From Phycicoccus sp. CSK15P-2 (GTDB taxonomy: Bacteria > Actinomycetota > Actinomycetes > Actinomycetales > Dermatophilaceae): DNA of 64,000 nucleotides. Each line of letters begins with the position of its first letter. The stretch's first letter is position 1. This document shows positions 62,299 to 64,000 of the stretch, in pieces. Location: assembly GCF_016888005.1 (NCBI RefSeq), contig NZ_JAFDVE010000009.1, positions 186,001-250,000 of the forward strand, given 5' to 3'. The notes below the pieces were generated by a model. It was not told where the DNA came from. It was given only the letters and a program-made list of their open reading frames with translations, and searched no databases. A program made the translations under genes and the position numbers.

Positions 62299-62997
62299 GT
62301 GCCGTTCACCCCCGCCCACGTGGCTGCCGTCCTCCCGGTGATCCGGGTGCGCAGCCGGTGGGTCGTCCCGGTGGCGTGGGTCGTCGGCTCGATGGTGCCG
62401 GACCTCGCCTGGTTCCTCGTCGGCAGCCGCGCGTACGGTCTCGGCCACTCCGCGCTCGGTCTCGTCACGCTCGACCTCGCGCTCGGCGTGGTGCTCGTCG
62501 CGGGGTGGCGGTTCGTCGCGCTCGGTCCGGTGCGCGACCTCGCGCCGACCGCTCTCGCCGAGCGCCTGCCCCGTCCGTCCGGGGTGACGGTTCGCGAGTG
62601 GCCCGGCGTCGTCGTCGGCGTCGTCGCCGGGGCCGCGACCCATGTCGTCTGGGACTCCTTCACCCACCGCGGGCGGTGGGGTGCGCGGCACCTCGACCTG
62701 CTCGCGGCGACGTACGGACCTCTGCCCGGGTACAAGTACGCGCAGTACGCGAGCGGCGTCGTCGGCGTCCTCCTCGTCGTCGTGGCCATGCGGCGCTGGT
62801 GGCGCGTCACCGTCCGGGCCGAGGTGACGGACCGCCGGGTGGCACCTGCCCATCGCGTGACCGCACTGGCCGGAGTGTCGGTGCTCGCCGTCGTGCGGGC
62901 CGTGGCCCGGGCCGGAGCAGCTCTCCTCGTCGGCGGCCTGGCGGTGTGTGGCGCCTGGTGGGCCCTGCCCCGGCGTGCGGCCGCTCCGGCGGGGTAG
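62299..62997 (+). CDS. DUF4184-family membrane protein
   Basis: A 232-residue protein with about six hydrophobic segments. The N-terminus MPFTPAHVAAVLPVI and the histidine loop GAATHVVWDSFTHRGRWG are diagnostic of DUF4184, a membrane family with conserved His and Asp residues that suggests metal binding (compare the YdjM metallo-hydrolases). The function is unknown. GTG 62299 follows a leaderless -10. Its TAG stop (62995-62997) is the start of the next gene's -10. Confidence 0.85.
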   Translation: MPFTPAHVAAVLPVIRVRSRWVVPVAWVVGSMVPDLAWFLVGSRAYGLGHSALGLVTLDLALGVVLVAGWRFVALGPVRDLAPTALAERLPRPSGVTVREWPGVVVGVVAGAATHVVWDSFTHRGRWGARHLDLLAATYGPLPGYKYAQYASGVVGVLLVVVAMRRWWRVTVRAEVTDRRVAPAHRVTALAGVSVLAVVRAVARAGAALLVGGLAVCGAWWALPRRAAAPAG

Positions 62998-63000
62998 CGT
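62995..63000 (+). promoter_or_regulatory. -10 element (TAGCGT) of the PPOX-like gene, containing the DUF4184 stop codon
   Basis: TAGCGT begins with the TAG stop of DUF4184 and is followed by 7 bases and then the ATG at 63008. Confidence 0.5.
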
Positions 63001-63007
63001 CCAGGAC

Positions 63008-63478
63008 ATGCCACGATCCATCGCGACGAACACGACGGTCGACCTCGACGGGCTCCTCGAGTTCGTCCGGCCTCGGCACTCGATGGTCCTCATGACGACG
63101 CGGGCCTCGGACGGCCGGCCCCAGGCGTCCCCGGTCACCGGTGGCGTCGACGACTCCGGCCGGATCGTCGTCACGAGCTATCCCGAGCGCGCCAAGGTGC
63201 ACAACGCCCGCCGCGACCCCCGGTGCAGCGTGCTCGTCCTGTCAGACGACTTCGGCGACGCGTGGGTGCAGGTCGACGGCGACTGCGAGGTCATCGACGC
63301 CGCGGACGACGTCGAGCCGTTCGTCGAGTACTTCCGCAACATCTCGGGGGAGCACCCGGACTGGGACGAGTACCGGCAGGCGATGGTCGACCAGGGCAAG
63401 TCGCTGCTTCGGATGACGCCGACGCGGTGGTCGCCGGTCGCGACCGGTGGGTTCCCCGCCCGCCTGGCGGACGGCTGA
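63008..63478 (+). CDS. F420/FMN-dependent split-barrel (PPOX-class) oxidoreductase
   Basis: A 156-residue flavin/deazaflavin-binding split barrel of the TIGR03618 type: VRPRHSMVLMTTRASDGRPQ, SPVTGGVDDSGRIVVTSYPE and KVHNARRDPRCSVLVLSDD. Actinobacterial members bind F420 or FMN and reduce small molecules; the substrate is not known. ATG 63008 follows the TAGCGT -10. The TPTRW segment near the C-terminus (MTPTRWSPVATGG) is typical of these proteins. coaE follows from its own promoter. Confidence 0.85.
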   Translation: MPRSIATNTTVDLDGLLEFVRPRHSMVLMTTRASDGRPQASPVTGGVDDSGRIVVTSYPERAKVHNARRDPRCSVLVLSDDFGDAWVQVDGDCEVIDAADDVEPFVEYFRNISGEHPDWDEYRQAMVDQGKSLLRMTPTRWSPVATGGFPARLADG

Positions 63479-63491
63479 CCCCGAAGGCCGC

Positions 63492-63497
63492 TAGGGT
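63492..63497 (+). promoter_or_regulatory. -10 element (TAGGGT) of coaE
   Basis: TAGGGT is followed by 7 bases and then the ATG at 63505. Confidence 0.5.
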
Positions 63498-63504
63498 CGG
63501 CCGC

Positions 63505-64000
63505 ATGCTGCGCGTCGGGCTCACGGGAGGGATCGGGTCCGGCAAGTCCACCGCGGCTCGGGCGCTGGCCTCGCTCGGCGCGGTGGTCGTCGACGCCGAT
63601 GCGGTGGCTCGCGAGGTCGTCGAATCGGGGACCCCGGGCCTGCAGGCGGTCCGGCGGCGCTTCGGCGACGAGGTCGTCCGTCCCGACGGCACGCTGGACC
63701 GCCCCGCGCTCGGCCGGCTCGTCTTCGCGGACGGGGGTGCGCTGAAGGACCTCGAGGCGATCACTCATCCGGCCATCTGGGAGCGCACGGCAGAGCTGTT
63801 CGCGCAGGCCCCCGAGGACGCCGTCGTCGTCCACGACATGCCGCTGATCGTCGAGAAGGACATGGCGGGGGAGTACCACCTCGTCCTCGTCGTGGGTGCC
63901 TCGGAGGAGACCCGGCTGCGGCGGCTCGTCGACGACCGCGGGATGACCGAGGACGACGCCCGGTCCCGGATCTCGGCCCAGGCGGACGACGACGCCCGGC
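63505..64000 (+). CDS. coaE: Dephospho-CoA kinase, truncated by window edge
   Basis: The frame stays open from ATG 63505 to the last base; 165 codons are visible. The N-terminal P-loop is LTGGIGSGKSTAARAL, followed by VVDADAVAREVVE (substrate-side Asp), ITHPAIWERTAELFA and DMPLIVEKDMAGEYHLVLVV. It performs the last CoA step, phosphorylating the 3'-hydroxyl of dephospho-CoA. In many actinobacteria coaE is fused to or followed by a GrpB-like (UPF0157) part, which would be outside this window. Confidence 0.93.
   Translation, partial: MLRVGLTGGIGSGKSTAARALASLGAVVVDADAVAREVVESGTPGLQAVRRRFGDEVVRPDGTLDRPALGRLVFADGGALKDLEAITHPAIWERTAELFAQAPEDAVVVHDMPLIVEKDMAGEYHLVLVVGASEETRLRRLVDDRGMTEDDARSRISAQADDDAR

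Noticed and set aside
1-64000. CRISPR array, insertion sequence, prophage or rRNA operon
   Set aside because: I found no regularly spaced repeats, transposase-like protein, inverted terminal repeats or rRNA signature. The only tRNA I could fold is tRNA-Leu(CAA).

Overview
The window is 64 kb of very GC-rich chromosome with actinobacterial hallmarks: GTG starts are about as common as ATG, genes overlap by 4 bases (GTGA/ATGA), there is a PdtaR-type REC-ANTAR regulator, an actinobacterial helicase-dead PriA, trp-operon companions of the TIGR02234 and HGxxPAAW families, and a riboflavin operon under an FMN riboswitch. I infer a Micrococcales-like organism (possibly Intrasporangiaceae/Dermatophilaceae); family assignment is a guess. 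I saw no insertion sequence, prophage, CRISPR array or rRNA. There is one tRNA gene.

Layout. 1-8051: end of coaBC, two translationally coupled coiled-coil proteins on the minus strand (one with a DivIVA-like N-terminus), metK, priA and fmt. 8139-15416: rsmB, rpe, a pentapeptide-repeat gene, then FMN riboswitch-ribD-ribE-ribBA-ribH and a PnuC/RibM-type transporter. 15493-28826: hisE-hisG and a PH-domain gene; a minus-strand block of P-loop kinase, FUSC exporter and MFS transporter; hisF-hisI-trpE-trpM-HGxxPAAW-trpC-trpB-trpA-mauE/doxX-dsbA-like-lgt, mostly coupled by 4-base overlaps. 28952-37891: gltB-gltD, pyk, tRNA-Leu(CAA) abutting the ANTAR response regulator, and a GNAT gene. 37988-43372: a divergent amidohydrolase/MarR pair around a perfect palindromic operator, an exported DUF1800-DUF1501 pair, and a hotdog thioesterase. 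43392-46070: polA. 46074-59640: a cell-envelope glycan cluster with a flippase, GT-C-like membrane proteins, a DUF2613 microprotein, a GT4 glycosyltransferase, a methyltransferase, a 1381-residue AftD-like arabinofuranosyltransferase, an acyltransferase and a DUF3068 protein. 59653-64000: methyltransferase, rpsA, DUF4184, an F420/FMN split-barrel oxidoreductase and the start of coaE.

Most of the window is core metabolism (CoA, SAM, riboflavin, histidine, tryptophan, glutamate, pyruvate). The most striking feature at DNA level is transcriptional: about 15 genes have a TAnnnT (or CAnnnT) -10 element only 6-8 bases before the start codon, so they are probably leaderless. Related layouts include two divergent -10s in a 36-bp gap (hisF/kinase), a -10 that uses the previous gene's stop codon, a symmetric -10 between rpsA and a methyltransferase, a CRP/GlxR-like site about 40 bases before the pyk start, and a regulator gene that probably gets its mRNA 5' end from tRNA processing. 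The best candidate for an incompletely described system is the 46-59.6 kb envelope-glycan cluster, which carries an AftD-type enzyme in what may be a non-mycolate organism.
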